Of a stretch of 64,000 nt of DNA, positions 36,555-45,771 are shown piece by piece (the stretch's first letter is position 1; each line of letters opens with the position of its first letter). The DNA comes from Psychrobacter sp. JB385 (lineage in GTDB: Bacteria > Pseudomonadota > Gammaproteobacteria > Pseudomonadales > Moraxellaceae), in the NCBI RefSeq assembly GCF_900163785.1, contig NZ_FUKN01000014.1:1-64000 (forward strand), written 5' to 3'. A program made the position numbers and the translations under genes. Under the pieces are notes generated by a model, which did not search any database, was not told where the DNA came from, and saw only the letters and a program-made list of their open reading frames with translations.

Positions 36555-36591
36555 AATCAATCATCACCGAAACTCAATCAATCATCACCGA
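36555..36591 (+). repeat. Two 16-bp direct repeats, 21-bp period
   Basis: AATCAATCATCACCGA occurs at 36555-36570 and 36576-36591. The 21-bp period places both on one face of the helix, which suits cooperative binding upstream of the gene at 36648. The rest of the gap 36275-36647 shows only a small TGCTGGT/ACCAGCA inverted repeat (36361-36386). Confidence 0.45.
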
Positions 36592-36647
36592 CTCTATCAC
36601 GCCGCGTTGTACTGGCTTATAAAAACGGTCTGTTTATAGGAACTCCC

Positions 36648-37070
36648 ATGCCTTTAGAAGCGATTGCCATCAATAGCTTGGATACGCCCCTGATTAAAAA
36701 GCCTACCCGTGAGAATGAGCTTTCAGAGCGTCTGCACGCCTTGTATGATAGTGATGATGCGCAGCCTACTGGCGCAGAAGTCTTAAGCCTCATTGAGCAA
36801 GGGTTCAAACGCGGACAATATCTCTACGTCGGTATGTTCAATGACAAACCGATCGCCGCCGTTGCCTGCTTCGACGATGGACAAACCGATGCCAAACGTT
36901 TGCAATACCTGACAGTCCATCCGCAAAACCGTGACCGAGCCATCGACGCAAAATTCATCAAACTGGTCTATGATGCCGAGGTCAAAAAAGGCGTCCGTGA
37001 ATTTGTCCCCGCTGATGCCGATATTCACCGTATTATGAGCGAGTACGACCTATTGCGGGTTAAGGGTTAA
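36648..37070 (+). CDS. PanZ-like GNAT domain protein
   Basis: 140 aa, most like the small GNAT proteins of the PanZ/PanM acetyl-CoA-sensor type that promote PanD maturation and coenzyme A feedback. Visible elements: strand LYVGMFNDKPIAAVACFDDG, then RLQYLTVHPQNRDRAIDAKFIKL replacing the acetyl-CoA loop, and a C-terminal REFVPADADIHRIMSEYDLLRV. The canonical Q/RxxGxG/A is not present (NRDRAI instead), so catalysis is doubtful and a sensor role more likely. The ATG at 36648 follows GGAACTCCC. No panD is adjacent. Functional name uncertain. Confidence 0.55.
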   Translation: MPLEAIAINSLDTPLIKKPTRENELSERLHALYDSDDAQPTGAEVLSLIEQGFKRGQYLYVGMFNDKPIAAVACFDDGQTDAKRLQYLTVHPQNRDRAIDAKFIKLVYDAEVKKGVREFVPADADIHRIMSEYDLLRVKG

Positions 37071-37146
37071 ATAAGGCATAAAAATCGCTGATTTTGACCG
37101 AATCAAATTATTTATGGTCTTTTATCACATATAATGTAGAAATTGC

Positions 37147-37175
37147 TTGACAGCAGCGCGTATATTTAGTTTAAT
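37147..37175 (+). promoter_or_regulatory. Promoter of tRNA-Phe
   Basis: Perfect TTGACA (37147-37152), 17-bp spacer, TTTAAT (37170-37175), about 19 bp before the tRNA 5' end. Confidence 0.75.
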
Positions 37176-37193
37176 AGCGTCCTCAACGAAGAC

Positions 37194-37269
37194 GGCTCGA
37201 TAGCTCAGTAGGTAGAGCAACGGATTGAAAATCCGTGTGTCGGCAGTTCGATCCTGCCTCGAGCCACCA
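37194..37269 (+). tRNA. tRNA-Phe (GAA)
   Basis: 76 nt with encoded CCA. Acceptor GGCTCGA pairs with TCGAGCC; D-arm GCTC...GAGC; anticodon stem ACGGA/TCCGT encloses TTGAAAA, so the anticodon is GAA. T-arm GGCAGTTCGATCCTGCC is regular. Discriminator A. Own promoter and terminator indicate a single-gene unit. Confidence 0.97.
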
Positions 37270-37284
37270 TTCGTTAACAGATAT

Positions 37285-37323
37285 TAAAAAGCCCCGAACA
37301 GTAATGTTTGGGGCTTTTTTTAT
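37285..37323. terminator. Terminator of tRNA-Phe, also usable by the convergent gene
   Basis: AAAAAGCCCC and GGGGCTTTTTT form the stem, extended by GAAC/GTTT pairs around a 6-nt loop. T-rich tail on both strands. Confidence 0.88.
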
Positions 37324-37349
37324 GCCTAAAAAATTTTAAGTAGTACTGC

Positions 37350-37697
37350 TTACGACAAGCGTCTTCGCAACAATACCTCGCAGCGCTCGCGTGAGTCCAA
37401 ATCATAAATCGTTGCGCGGTAGTCAATACCGTGACGCCCTTCAAAAAACACCACTCGATCCCCCACAGATAAGAAACAAGAATTACGGGCATCATAAATA
37501 AACCCATCAATGACAAAGGCCAAATCACGGTCAATCTCTCTGACTGTGTAAGTCTCGCCTTGCGGTACTAAACTCTCGAACCACGCACCATGGGCAACTG
37601 GCGTCGCTATGGCGCCTACTGTAAGCATTGCCGACATGATAACAGCGCTTCTTGACGATCTCATCAGAGATGAGCAAAGGGTTAGTATTTTATTCAT
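37350..37697 (-). CDS. Exported protein of unknown function
   Basis: 115 aa. A long signal peptide (basic N-terminus with RSSRS, hydrophobic IMSAMLTVGAIATPV, cleavage near AHGA) suggests export. The mature domain (about 78 aa) is rich in beta-prone stretches, with LAFVIDGFIYDARNSCF, VGDRVVFFEG and a Cys pair (NSCF, RCEV) that may form a disulfide. The pattern RVVFFEGRHG recalls small OB-like or plasmid-type periplasmic proteins, but I do not recognise the family. Dispersed repeat copy B lies upstream. Confidence 0.65.
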   Translation of the reverse strand: MNKILTLCSSLMRSSRSAVIMSAMLTVGAIATPVAHGAWFESLVPQGETYTVREIDRDLAFVIDGFIYDARNSCFLSVGDRVVFFEGRHGIDYRATIYDLDSRERCEVLLRRRLS

Positions 37698-37746
37698 GAT
37701 AGATGGTGTCCTAATTATTGACTGTACAAGCCTGCTTGCCGCATTT

Positions 37747-37894
37747 TATAGTGAGTTCAATCTAAAAACGAGTCAGTTTGACTAGAATGATTTTTTTGCA
37801 GCCTCTGTCTGCGTAGGCATAGCAAGCAAGAAAAATTCATTCTAGTTAAGCGTTGGCCTATAGTGGTTCTGTTTTATTTAGGATCGACTATATA
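37747..37894 (-). repeat. Dispersed palindromic repeat, copy B
   Basis: Inner arms ACTAGAATGA (37781-37790) and TCATTCTAGT (37837-37846) enclose the shared core (CAGCCTCTGTCTGCG, GGCATAGCAAGCAAG). The right end has TTTTATTTAGGATCGACTATATA, cut here into GTTTTATTT and GGATCGACTATATA; TATAGT starts the left end. About 148 bp in all. It fills most of the 37698-38008 gap. Confidence 0.75.
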
Positions 37895-38008
37895 ACAACT
37901 TGGCTGCAAATAAGGCTCAAACTTTCACAGCTGCACAACATTTTTGGTCTGTTTTTTCAACCGCTTGTCTCAGTATACTAAATATCGATTCCCTTAGCAG
38001 ATACCCTT

Positions 38009-38509
38009 ATGAGAGAGTTTGATTACGATTTGGATTATAAGAACCTAAATTTGCGCGAGCAGCCTGAGCTGTATCGAGTTGGGCGCGGTGAGCAAGGCGT
38101 GTTATTGGTTGAGCCTTATAAATCTGAGATACTACCGCATTGGCGTTTTGCCTCGCCTGATATTGCCCGCGAGAGCAGCGAGAAGATATACCAGATGTTT
38201 TTGGATTATCTGGCAGACGATGATTTTGTCGGTGCGGACATGGCGCGTAAGTTTATCCAAATGGGTTATACCCGTGCGCGTCGTTATGCCAACCACAAGG
38301 GCGGCAAAAAATACAAAGGGGCGGTCCCCGATGATAAAAAAGGTCAAAGCGGGGCACATGGGCGTGATGAGTTGCCGCGGCAAACCGAAGACCCCATCAA
38401 GGCAGAATCGGCGCGTATTTTTAAAGCGAAATGGGATGAATGCCGTGAAAACAAAGACTATTTAAAAATGAAAAAAGAACACCGTGCGCGCTATAAAGAC
38501 GTTGAGTAA
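38009..38509 (+). CDS. DUF4385-family protein
   Basis: 166 aa, recognised as the uncharacterised DUF4385 family, single-domain cytoplasmic. Typical is the N-terminus FDYDLDYKNLNLREQPELYRVGRGEQGVLLVEPYKSEI (shown here only to name the region 4-40), a central MARKFIQMGYTRARRYANHKGG and a lysine-rich C-terminus. The high content of basic residues and the Arg/His/Lys segment suggest nucleic-acid contact, which is a guess. It converges with the transporter gene at 38520. Confidence 0.8.
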   Translation: MREFDYDLDYKNLNLREQPELYRVGRGEQGVLLVEPYKSEILPHWRFASPDIARESSEKIYQMFLDYLADDDFVGADMARKFIQMGYTRARRYANHKGGKKYKGAVPDDKKGQSGAHGRDELPRQTEDPIKAESARIFKAKWDECRENKDYLKMKKEHRARYKDVE

Positions 38510-38519
38510 CGTACTGCCT

Positions 38520-39365
38520 TTATTTAGCAAACCGTAACAACACTGCACCCACTAAGGTGGTGAAGGTTGAAAGCACTTTTACCAAGTTAAGCCGCTCTTT
38601 GAGGAAGAAAACACCGATTAATAAAGCAAAAACAATGCTGGTCTCTCGTAAAGCTGTGACCAGCGCAATGGGCGCTTGCGTAAATGCCCATGTGACAATG
38701 GCATAAGCAATGAATGATGCGCTACCGCCGAACAGGAACACACTGCGTCCTTTGGTTGCGATTGTTTTTAGCGCCATTCTTGCGCTAAACGCTAAGTAAA
38801 TACTCATCAGCAGGCCATTACCGATAGCCAAACAGCTAAAAAATCCTAATGATGTGCCTGCGATACGAGCACCTAAACCATCAATCAAAGAATAACTGGC
38901 AATAAATAAGCCAGTGGTTAGTGCCAATAACGCTGCTTGATTGTTTTTTTGTCCATTTGCCTGTCTGACCAAAGCCAGACTGATAATACCGCCGCCTATG
39001 ATTAAAATAGCCAATATTTGTATGAGATCGAGCTGAACACCTAACATGGTCACAGAAAATAGAGCGACAATCAACGGTGCTGACCCACGGGCAATGGGAT
39101 AGACTTGGGTTAAATCACCGGTTTCATAAGACTTTAGCAGAAACAACTGATAGCCAAAATGAAGCAAAATACCCGCTGCGAGATATGGCATACTCTCAAA
39201 AGCCGGCATTGGGACAAAGAATAGAACCACCAATGCAATGGGCATATGACCCAGAACGACGGCGCCCATACTCACTTGTTTATCAGAGCCACTTTTGACT
39301 AAAGCATTCCAAGCAGCGTGCAAGATAGCTGCGCCAATCACGGCAACAAACACCAATGTACTCAT
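38520..39365 (-). CDS. DMT-superfamily (EamA) transporter
   Basis: 281 aa, about ten membrane helices in two EamA repeats. First repeat starts FVAVIGAAILHAAWNALVK and has the YPIARGSAPLIVALFS signature; the second ends ALRETSIVFALLIGVFFLKERLNLVKV, a clear EamA end. Substrate unknown. The ATG at 39365 is preferred to one 15 bases upstream because the upstream ATG overlaps the GAGGGT ribosome-binding sequence. The gap 39381-39674 shows nothing recognisable. Confidence 0.85.
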   Translation of the reverse strand: MSTLVFVAVIGAAILHAAWNALVKSGSDKQVSMGAVVLGHMPIALVVLFFVPMPAFESMPYLAAGILLHFGYQLFLLKSYETGDLTQVYPIARGSAPLIVALFSVTMLGVQLDLIQILAILIIGGGIISLALVRQANGQKNNQAALLALTTGLFIASYSLIDGLGARIAGTSLGFFSCLAIGNGLLMSIYLAFSARMALKTIATKGRSVFLFGGSASFIAYAIVTWAFTQAPIALVTALRETSIVFALLIGVFFLKERLNLVKVLSTFTTLVGAVLLRFAK

Positions 39366-39674
39366 GACTGAAACCCTCATTTTTGTGAGATTGTGACTGT
39401 GATGAACAGTGGTTGCGCTTATGAGAGAAACAAAAACGCGAGATATAAGGTTGCATGGCTTAAAAAGACGTCAACACCAGTCACTCAAATAGAAAACCTT
39501 TATAAAGATAGCGAATAGACATGAAACCTATTATTAAATAATCTACAACACTTTAAAAATTAAAAAATTTGATAATAGTCAGCTATAAATAGATGCGGCA
39601 ACGATTGAGCAGTTTGTTGCGTTAATGAGCAATCACCATTTTATTTAAAAACCCTTATCCTTGGACAACCAATA

Positions 39675-40358
39675 ATGACAATAGACAATAAAAAACTTTT
39701 GATTTTTGATTTTGATGGCACACTCATTGACAGTGTCCCCGACTTGGCCGATGCGACCAATGCGATGCTGACCACGCTTGGCAAAGACACCTACCCTATC
39801 GATACGATACGCAACTGGATAGGTAATGGCTCGCGTCTACTTGTCGAGCGCGCTTTGGTTGGTGATGTCACTGTCCCAGAGGGCGCCTTGACCAAAGCCG
39901 AGGCCGACCACGCGGAGCATATATTTTTTGAGGCATATACTAAGATTGGCGGTAGCAAAACCGTTGCCTATCCCGATGTCGATAGCGGCCTAAAAAAATT
40001 GCATGACGCGGGTTACACGCTTGCTCTAGTCACCAATAAGCCCATTCGTTTTGTCCCAAAAATCTTGCAAACATTCGGCTGGCAAGACCTGTTTAGTGAA
40101 GTGATGGGCGGTGACAGTCTATCCACTAAAAAGCCAGATCCAGCGCCCCTACTGCATGTCTGTACTCAACTGGCGATTGCTCCTGACCAAGCGATTATGA
40201 TTGGCGATTCTAAAAACGACATCTTGGCGGGTCAAAACGCCAAGATGGACACGCTTGGTCTGTCTTATGGCTATAACTACGGTCAAGATATCCGCGAGTT
40301 AAACCCGACTGAGGCGTTTGATCATTTTGCAGATTTGGTGGATTGGTTACTTAAATAA
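39675..40358 (+). CDS. gph: Phosphoglycolate phosphatase (Gph)
   Basis: HAD-family phosphatase that removes phosphoglycolate arising from DNA 3'-end repair. 227 aa. Motif I FDFDGTLIDS with the nucleophile Asp, motif II LALVTNKP, motif III lysine in STKKPDPAPL, motif IV MIGDSKNDILAG. The alpha-helical cap (PDLADATNAML...) matches Gph. Monocistronic. Other HAD phosphatases share these motifs, but the combination and length fit Gph. Confidence 0.9.
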   Translation: MTIDNKKLLIFDFDGTLIDSVPDLADATNAMLTTLGKDTYPIDTIRNWIGNGSRLLVERALVGDVTVPEGALTKAEADHAEHIFFEAYTKIGGSKTVAYPDVDSGLKKLHDAGYTLALVTNKPIRFVPKILQTFGWQDLFSEVMGGDSLSTKKPDPAPLLHVCTQLAIAPDQAIMIGDSKNDILAGQNAKMDTLGLSYGYNYGQDIRELNPTEAFDHFADLVDWLLK

Positions 40359-40511
40359 AGACTCTATCGTTTATCTGCATTAAAGCCTGATACAGACAAC
40401 AATGACCTCAAAACAGTCTAGCAAAAACGGCTGGTACAAAATGCCTTAACAAGCATTCTTAATACTATAGCTGGGCTAGTGCCAGTTTTGAATAGCCTCC
40501 AGGGTATAATA

Positions 40512-41051
40512 CTAAAATTTCTGCTTGTATAAATGGAGATCAGATTCCGGTAATAGTTTCACGCCAAATGATGCCATGTCTATAATATATCCTTTGTTCA
40601 AGCAGGAACCTTGGTAGGATTTGGGCGTTCTCTGGATACCACCTCCTACTAAAACCAATTGACCCATCTGTATATGGGTATTGCCCAAGGTAAGTACCTT
40701 TGTTTGAGAATTCCATTGTGTATATTTATAATTCAAAATAGGCGTTGCTAATTTGGTGCTATCTTCACTAAAGAATATAAGGCAATGATCTTCTTCACTG
40801 ATATAAAACCTTCCCACTGACCCAATTGCATCGACGGGTAGTGTTCTACCTTTTCCATCCAGCTCTTCGTAGTTTCTGTATTTGATAGGGCTGTTTACAA
40901 AATGCTTATCATAAGAATAAAGCGCTTTGCTTTGTTCATTCTCTAAAACGGTTTTTGTTGACGCGTTATTATTTATTAGTGATGTATTCATACATGCTGT
41001 TAAGCTTGATATAACTAAAGCTATGAGAAAACACCTATTAACTATCACCAC
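40512..41051 (-). CDS. Putative lipoprotein, unknown function
   Basis: 179 aa with a GTG start preceded by AAGGGG five bases upstream. Lipobox LTAC (Cys20) at the end of a hydrophobic signal suggests lipid anchoring. The mature part has no known motif; beta-prone segments (GRFYISEEDHCLIFF, HIQMGQLVLVGGG) and a C-terminal cysteine (YQGSCLNKG) are visible. More AT-rich than its neighbours and flanked by short empty gaps, so it may be a late acquisition. Confidence 0.7.
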   Translation of the reverse strand: MVIVNRCFLIALVISSLTACMNTSLINNNASTKTVLENEQSKALYSYDKHFVNSPIKYRNYEELDGKGRTLPVDAIGSVGRFYISEEDHCLIFFSEDSTKLATPILNYKYTQWNSQTKVLTLGNTHIQMGQLVLVGGGIQRTPKSYQGSCLNKGYIIDMASFGVKLLPESDLHLYKQKF

Positions 41052-41185
41052 TATATCCCCTTAAAATAAGGTTTTGATCTTGAAGCCTTAGCTAAATATT
41101 ACAAAATTAATTGTTAAAAAAGATCATTAAGTATAACTACCTTTCACTTATCAATTTTGTTTTGAGACGATCTACCTAAGCGCGT

Positions 41186-42766
41186 TTATTTACCACGATA
41201 ACTGAGTGCTTCGGACACATGCGCGCTTGTAATATCGACACTCGCCGCAAGATCGGCAATCGTCCGTGCCACTCTTAAGACTCGATGATAACCACGCGCC
41301 GATAAATTTAGGCGCTGCTGCGCAAGTTGTAATAATTGCTGTTCGCTCTCTCCCAACTGGATGTATTGATCAATCTCACTAGGACTAAGCTCGTTATTCA
41401 CTTTTTGCTGCCGCTTCAATTGATACTCATAAGCCGTCGCGACACGAGAGCGTACCTGTTCAGAAGTTTCTCCCGCCTGAGCATTTTGCAGATCGGCAAT
41501 CGGTAACGCAGGCACCGTGATATGTAAATCAATACGATCTAATAGCGGCCCTGATAGTTTGTCTTGATAACGTCTGATCTGCTCAGGTCGACAGCGACAG
41601 CGCCCTGAGGTATCACCATCGTAACCACACGGGCACGGATTCATCGCCGCCACCAGTTGAAAATTGGCAGGAAAGGTCATTTGAGAGTTGGCACGGCTGA
41701 TGGTGATTTGCTTAGCTTCTAAGGGTTGGCGCAATACTTCCAGTACAGTACGATCAAACTCTGGCAACTCATCAAGGAACAAAACACCTTTATTGGCGAG
41801 TGTAATCTCACCAGGTTTTGGACGTGAGCCGCCGCCAACCAAGGCCACTGCTGATATGGTGTGATGCACTTGTCTGAAGGGTCTGGTGCCATAATCATAA
41901 TTGCTATCGGCGACCGAATACGTGCTGGCAACTTCTAGCGCATCTTCAGGACTCAAATCTGGCAAGATGGTTGGTAGTCGTGAAGCCATTAATGTTTTGC
42001 CTGAACCGGGCGGCCCTGTGAAGAGTAATGAATGCCCACCTGCGGCTGCAATCTCCAGCGCGCGCCTCGCATGATGCTGTCCTTTCACATCGGCCAAATC
42101 CACTTGATAACCGACTTGCTGCGGCGCAGGACTTGGCTGCACCACCTGCAATTGCTTATCCGAATCGGTAACACCTGACAAAGCCTGTAAATGATCACAA
42201 ACGTCTTTTAAGCTGGGCGCGGCGAGTATCGTTATGCCATCAACTCGACTGGCCTCAGCACCATTGTGGCTTGGTACAATGAGGTGCGGCGTCGCTTGTA
42301 ATCTAGGTAGTGCCGCGCTGAGTAATTCTTTTTTGTCCTCGACTACTTGCGACAACTTAAGCGCCAATCCTTCAGCCTTGATTGCTCGTGCGACTGCTAG
42401 GCTACCCGTCACTTGTCTCAGCTCGCCATTAAGTGCCAACTCACCAATAAACTCAAACCCTGATAGCACCTCTGGTGCTAACTGACCGCTTGCCGCCAAT
42501 ATACCAATAGCAATGGGCAAATCCAAACGCGCGCCATCTTTTGGTAAGTCAGCGGGCGCCAAGTTAATGGTCAATCGACGATTGGGAAACTGAAAACCAG
42601 AATTGAGAATCGCAGAGCGCACGCGGTCTTTACTTTCTCGTACCGCAGCTTCAGGCAGACCTACAATGGTGAGGGCTGGCAAGCCTTGTGATAAATGCAC
42701 CTCAATGATGACTTTGGGTGCATGCAAACCGACGACGGAACGGGTATAAACTTGAGCAAACGACAT
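41186..42766 (-). CDS. comM: YifB/ComM family Mg-chelatase-like AAA+ ATPase
   Basis: 526 aa. The N-terminal Lon-like domain (about 1-170, GLPALTIVGLPEAAVRESKDRVRSAI in two blocks) precedes a Mg-chelatase AAA+ core with Walker A GPPGSGKT, Walker B GVLFLDELPEF and arginine finger region LLDRIDLHI. Four cysteines (CPCGYDG...GRCRC) make a small zinc element. In naturally competent relatives ComM is a hexameric helicase that drives branch migration during transformation; with dprA at the right edge it fits competence, which is inferred. The ATG has a conserved N-terminus SFAQVYTRSVVGL. Confidence 0.92.
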   Translation of the reverse strand: MSFAQVYTRSVVGLHAPKVIIEVHLSQGLPALTIVGLPEAAVRESKDRVRSAILNSGFQFPNRRLTINLAPADLPKDGARLDLPIAIGILAASGQLAPEVLSGFEFIGELALNGELRQVTGSLAVARAIKAEGLALKLSQVVEDKKELLSAALPRLQATPHLIVPSHNGAEASRVDGITILAAPSLKDVCDHLQALSGVTDSDKQLQVVQPSPAPQQVGYQVDLADVKGQHHARRALEIAAAGGHSLLFTGPPGSGKTLMASRLPTILPDLSPEDALEVASTYSVADSNYDYGTRPFRQVHHTISAVALVGGGSRPKPGEITLANKGVLFLDELPEFDRTVLEVLRQPLEAKQITISRANSQMTFPANFQLVAAMNPCPCGYDGDTSGRCRCRPEQIRRYQDKLSGPLLDRIDLHITVPALPIADLQNAQAGETSEQVRSRVATAYEYQLKRQQKVNNELSPSEIDQYIQLGESEQQLLQLAQQRLNLSARGYHRVLRVARTIADLAASVDITSAHVSEALSYRGK

Positions 42767-42971
42767 GATGGCTTCCTAATATAGGGAGAGAGTGATGATA
42801 AAGTATTATGTATTAGTGCGCAAATGTCGTGTTTTGAGACTCGTTTTATTTACTGGCATAGATAACAAAAATTGTTATATGATAAATGGGCAATAAAAGG
42901 ATTTTATTGATCATATAAAGCTTAATGATGGCTGTATGTCTACGGCTTTATATAACCTTACTTAACCATGG

Positions 42972-45434
42972 ATGGATAAGCTTATGAGCATTCAAGTGCT
43001 TAGTCGGCGCGTGCCTAGACTCGCGCTTTTGACAGTGGCGGTCTCGATAGGGCTGTCTGGTTGTTTTGGAGATGACGACGATCACAACTCGACTCCTCAA
43101 CAAACTTATTCCGCAGATATACAGCGGACTGAATTTGGTATCCCTCATATCACGGCCAGTGATTACAAAGGATTGGGCTATGGCGTGGGTTATGCCTTTG
43201 CCGAAGACAATATCTGCTCGCTTGCCCGTGAAATCGTCGTCGCTCGTGGTCAAAGCATGTTGTATCTGGGCGATCAAGGCAACGTGGCAAGCGATGTTTT
43301 TTATACTTGGTATAACTCTCCTGAAAGACGGGCGACATTTTTGGCGGCGCAAGACAAACAAGTGGTCGACGCCGTCACAGGTTATGCAGCTGGTTATAGC
43401 CGATACCTACGTGACAAAGGGGTTGATAATATTGATCCTGATTGTGCAGGGGCTGACTGGGTACGTGAAATCACCATTGATGATTTATTAGCCCTCTATG
43501 GCAAAGCCAACCTACGCGGCGGTTTGTCTAACTTTGTTGGTCCAATCGTTGCAGCAGCGCCTCCCAATCAAGATACCGTCATGAGCAGCAGTCGAATGCG
43601 TACCGTTGGCCCAGAGCCAGACGTTGAGTTCGACATGTCTACGATTAATGTGATGAATGGCGGTAGCAACGCTTATGCGTTTGGTAGCGAAGTCACTGGC
43701 ACTGATAGCGGTGTGCTGTATGGCAACCCTCATGAACCATGGGAGGGCGTGCAGCGTTTTTATGAGTTTCATTTAACCATGCCAGGTGAGCTTGATGTCA
43801 TGGGTGTGGCACAGCAAGGACAGCCCTTCCCCAATATTGGCTTTAATAAAGACGTGGCATGGAGCCACACCGTCTCTACCGCCAAGCGGTTTACCCTCTA
43901 CCAGCTCAGTTTGGTCAATGGGAATCCGATGAAATACAATTATAAAAACAGTGCAGGTGTCATTGAGCAGCGCGATATCGAACAAGTGCCTGTCACCATC
44001 CAGCTGCCAGACAATCAGACGTTGGTTCGTCCTATCTATCTGTCGCAGTATGGGCCGATGCTTGCTGCTAATTTACTCAACCCTCAACTGCCCACATGGG
44101 GCGCCAATAACTTAGCCTTCACCATTCGTGATGCCGCCTCTGAAAACCCACGCGCACTCAATCAATGGCGCAGTATGAATAAAGCAAAAAGTGTAGAGGA
44201 TTTGGTCGATAGAATGCAAGACACGCTTGGCCTTGGGTTTGTCAATACCATTGCGACTGACCGCTACGGCAAAGCCTTGTATGCAGATATCTCAACCGTA
44301 CCGCACGTCACCAAGCAGCAGCTAGAGGCATGTAGCGCCAATGCGGGTCCATTCCTTGGCGCATTGATTGCTTCAGACTTGCCAGCGCTCAATGGCAGTA
44401 CCGCTGACTGTGAATGGGGCAATGACGCCGACTCGCCACAAGCAGGCATTTTTGGCCGCTCAAACTTGCCTTTCTTGATACGCGATGACTATGTGGCCAA
44501 CTCAAATGACAGCTACTGGCTGAGCAACCCTAAGCAGCCATTAACAGGCTTCTCACCTTTGTTACGTCGTCATCTCGTACCTTTCTTAGGACCAAATCCT
44601 GCCAATGGGGTGCCATTATTGATGCGTACTCGTATGGGATTAACTCAGATAGCTGATCGCTTAAGCAATAAAGACAACCTTGGTGGCAACACCTTTAACT
44701 TAGATAACTTGCAAGACGTCGTCTATGGCAATCGCAGCTATGTCGCGGAGCTGGTGCTCGATGATATCTTGGCAGACTGTCAAGCCAACCCAGCATTGCC
44801 ATTGACCAGCGGTGGTACGATTGACGCCACTCAAGGGTGTTCTGTCCTTAGCAACTGGGACCGCCGTAACAATCTTGATAGTAAAGGCGCTCATGTGTTC
44901 AGAGAGTTTTGGCGTAAAGTCAAATTCGATGAAACCACTGACAATGCCTTTAACGTAAAATTCGACGTTAATGATCCTGTGAATACGCCTCGTGATCTTA
45001 TCATTGATGACAATACACGTAAGGCGCTCGGCGATGCGATTGCCTTCTTCAACACCAAAAACATCGCTCTTGATGCGTCTTTAGCAGATTTACAATATGT
45101 TGTTGATGCGGGTAACAACGATACAAAAATTGCGATGCATGGTGGGCTTGGACGTGAGGGCGTGTTCAACGTGGCTCAAGGCCCAGGTCTCAATGAGGAT
45201 GGCACTTACAAACCTATCAATACAGGGCCAACCTATATGCAGACCGTGACCTTTGATAGTCAAGGCCCTGTTGTAGAAGCGCTGTTGGCTTACTCACAAT
45301 CCGCAGATAGCACGCGACCTTATCATCGCGATCAAACAAAGCGCTACTCAGCCAAAGATTGGATTCGCCTGCCCTTTAGCAAGGCTGAAATCAACAATAA
45401 AGCCGTTGGTAACCCGCTTCAACTAAGAGAATAG
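42972..45434 (+). CDS. Penicillin-acylase-family Ntn hydrolase, lipoprotein
   Basis: 820 aa, predicted amide hydrolase of the penicillin G acylase / acyl-homoserine-lactone acylase family. A lipobox (LSGC, C31) anchors it. The alpha chain covers about 45-230; autocatalytic cleavage before Ser232 (NGGSNAYAFG) would free the beta chain with the N-terminal nucleophile Ser. Typical beta-chain features are GVLYGNPHEPW and GFNKDVAWSHTVS. Natural substrate unknown; AHL or aliphatic penicillin-type amides are options. The ATG at 42984 is a possible alternative start with GGA seven bases upstream. Confidence 0.88.
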   Translation: MDKLMSIQVLSRRVPRLALLTVAVSIGLSGCFGDDDDHNSTPQQTYSADIQRTEFGIPHITASDYKGLGYGVGYAFAEDNICSLAREIVVARGQSMLYLGDQGNVASDVFYTWYNSPERRATFLAAQDKQVVDAVTGYAAGYSRYLRDKGVDNIDPDCAGADWVREITIDDLLALYGKANLRGGLSNFVGPIVAAAPPNQDTVMSSSRMRTVGPEPDVEFDMSTINVMNGGSNAYAFGSEVTGTDSGVLYGNPHEPWEGVQRFYEFHLTMPGELDVMGVAQQGQPFPNIGFNKDVAWSHTVSTAKRFTLYQLSLVNGNPMKYNYKNSAGVIEQRDIEQVPVTIQLPDNQTLVRPIYLSQYGPMLAANLLNPQLPTWGANNLAFTIRDAASENPRALNQWRSMNKAKSVEDLVDRMQDTLGLGFVNTIATDRYGKALYADISTVPHVTKQQLEACSANAGPFLGALIASDLPALNGSTADCEWGNDADSPQAGIFGRSNLPFLIRDDYVANSNDSYWLSNPKQPLTGFSPLLRRHLVPFLGPNPANGVPLLMRTRMGLTQIADRLSNKDNLGGNTFNLDNLQDVVYGNRSYVAELVLDDILADCQANPALPLTSGGTIDATQGCSVLSNWDRRNNLDSKGAHVFREFWRKVKFDETTDNAFNVKFDVNDPVNTPRDLIIDDNTRKALGDAIAFFNTKNIALDASLADLQYVVDAGNNDTKIAMHGGLGREGVFNVAQGPGLNEDGTYKPINTGPTYMQTVTFDSQGPVVEALLAYSQSADSTRPYHRDQTKRYSAKDWIRLPFSKAEINNKAVGNPLQLRE

Positions 45435-45463
45435 TAGTAGAAAAAAATTCGCTGTAAAACCAA

Positions 45464-45492
45464 AGACCTCAGCTCAACGCTGGGGTTTTTTT
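45464..45492 (+). terminator. Terminator after the acylase gene
   Basis: ACCTCAGC and GCTGGGGT form the stem (one G-T pair), loop TCAAC, then seven T's. Confidence 0.85.
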
Positions 45493-45596
45493 AGATTAGG
45501 AAAAACAATATTTTTAATAAAGAAGGACATGCACTGACCACCCCAGTACTAATAAGGATTTGCTATAATGGTCGCTCTGTATGTAGCCATTGATGA

Positions 45597-45736
45597 TATA
45601 TAGTTAAAGAGCAATAAAATCGCTACGGTACGGCTCATATCAATTTTTGCAGCTTCTGTCTGCGCACACGCAGCAAGCAAGAAAATTGATATGAGCCGTG
45701 CATGATGTATCGATATGACTTTTTACTGACTATATA
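45597..45736 (-). repeat. Dispersed palindromic repeat, copy C
   Basis: Terminal TATATAGT (45597-45604) and ACTATATA (45729-45736) are exact inverted repeats. Inside, ACGGCTCATATCAATTTT and AAAATTGATATGAGCCGT form an 18-bp perfect stem around the shared core (GCAGCTTCTGTCTGCG, GCAGCAAGCAAG). A TGCTATAATGG extended -10 lies just upstream (45561-45571), so the repeat may sit in the hemN leader. Confidence 0.8.
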
Positions 45737-45771
45737 AGTCGCCATCCTAGGATTAAAACAAGGAACACCGC

